Positions 5,902 to 6,021 of a stretch of DNA of 6,021 nucleotides are shown here, one piece after another. The stretch spans positions 1 to 6,021 of the forward strand of contig DTUW01000113.1 of assembly GCA_012963895.1 (NCBI GenBank), given 5' to 3'. A program made the position numbers and the translations under genes. The notes beneath the pieces are model-generated. The model saw only the letters and a list, made by a program, of their open reading frames with translations, was not told where the DNA came from and did no database searches. The stretch is from Campylobacterales bacterium. GTDB taxonomy: Bacteria; Campylobacterota; Campylobacteria; Campylobacterales; Thiovulaceae. Positions within the stretch are counted from its first letter, which is position 1; each line of letters opens with the position of its first letter.

Positions 5902-6021
5902 ATCCATCAACTTTTTAGCATTTTCTAGGAATGTTTTGTAATTATCCATAAAGTGGCTTGTAAGTGTTGTAACTGTATCTCCGAAGTCTTGGAGTTGGTT
6001 TGGTAGCTCTTGGGATATTTT
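5890..6021 (-). CDS. C-terminal end of an unidentified protein (5' part beyond the right edge)
   Basis: A minus-strand frame is open from the right edge to a TAG at 5890-5892, giving 43 residues. The peptide (KISQELPNQLQDFGDTVTTL, then a segment with NYKTFLENAKKLMDSSN at the end) is hydrophilic and helix-prone, like the tail of a coiled-coil or membrane-anchored protein. I do not recognise the family. It converges on yggS, and the two coding ends overlap by 12 bases. The reading rests on the open frame, natural composition and the lack of any other gene in this stretch; a chance open frame of this length is possible. Confidence 0.55.
   Translation of the reverse strand, partial: KISQELPNQLQDFGDTVTTLTSHFMDNYKTFLENAKKLMDSSN

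Noticed and set aside
1..6021. Mobile element, CRISPR array, tRNA/rRNA gene, riboswitch or defence island
   Set aside because: No terminal inverted repeats, spaced direct repeats, cloverleaf-like segment, long structured leader, transposase or nuclease motif was seen. The coding density is that of ordinary core chromosome.

Overview
The window looks like a low-GC chromosome segment from the Campylobacterota (the former Epsilonproteobacteria). The reasons are the EF-P sequence (GMGDLRKGLKIEIDGIPYRI, TFHAGDKCQEPNLE, QYLYDDGEFMQFMD), the CxxC-type YlxR, the YlxR-IF2 pair, and promoters that have a strong -10 and a T-rich surround but no clear -35. The genus cannot be fixed from this sequence alone.

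Layout. Positions 1-4221 hold four genes on the minus strand, packed as one operon and read from right to left: efp (elongation factor P), ylxR (RNase P modulator family), infB (initiation factor IF2, complete), and a FIST-domain sensory protein cut by the left edge. efp and ylxR overlap by ATGA, ylxR and infB by TAATG, and infB and the FIST gene are 12 bases apart. Positions 4222-4354 are a short divergent intergenic region with two back-to-back extended -10 promoters. Positions 4355-5901 hold two plus-strand genes 8 bases apart: a two-helix membrane protein of the YcjF/DUF697 family, and yggS (PLP-homeostasis protein), which starts with TTG. At the right edge, the last 43 codons of an unidentified minus-strand gene converge on yggS and overlap its 3' end by 12 bases.

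How the genes fit together. efp, ylxR and infB all serve translation or RNA processing: start of translation (IF2), relief of polyproline stalling (EF-P), and probably RNase P or rRNA/tRNA-linked control (YlxR). The FIST gene sits where rbfA and rimP commonly follow infB, so it is either co-transcribed with translation genes by chance or coupled to them. The plus-strand pair is a separate transcription unit with no obvious functional link between its two members.

I found no mobile element, CRISPR array, tRNA, rRNA or obvious defence system. The most striking signal outside the genes is at word level: hand scans found GTAC 0 times, ACGT 0 times and GATC once in 6021 bases, while palindromes of identical composition (TGCA, AGCT, TCGA) occur about 13-27 times each.
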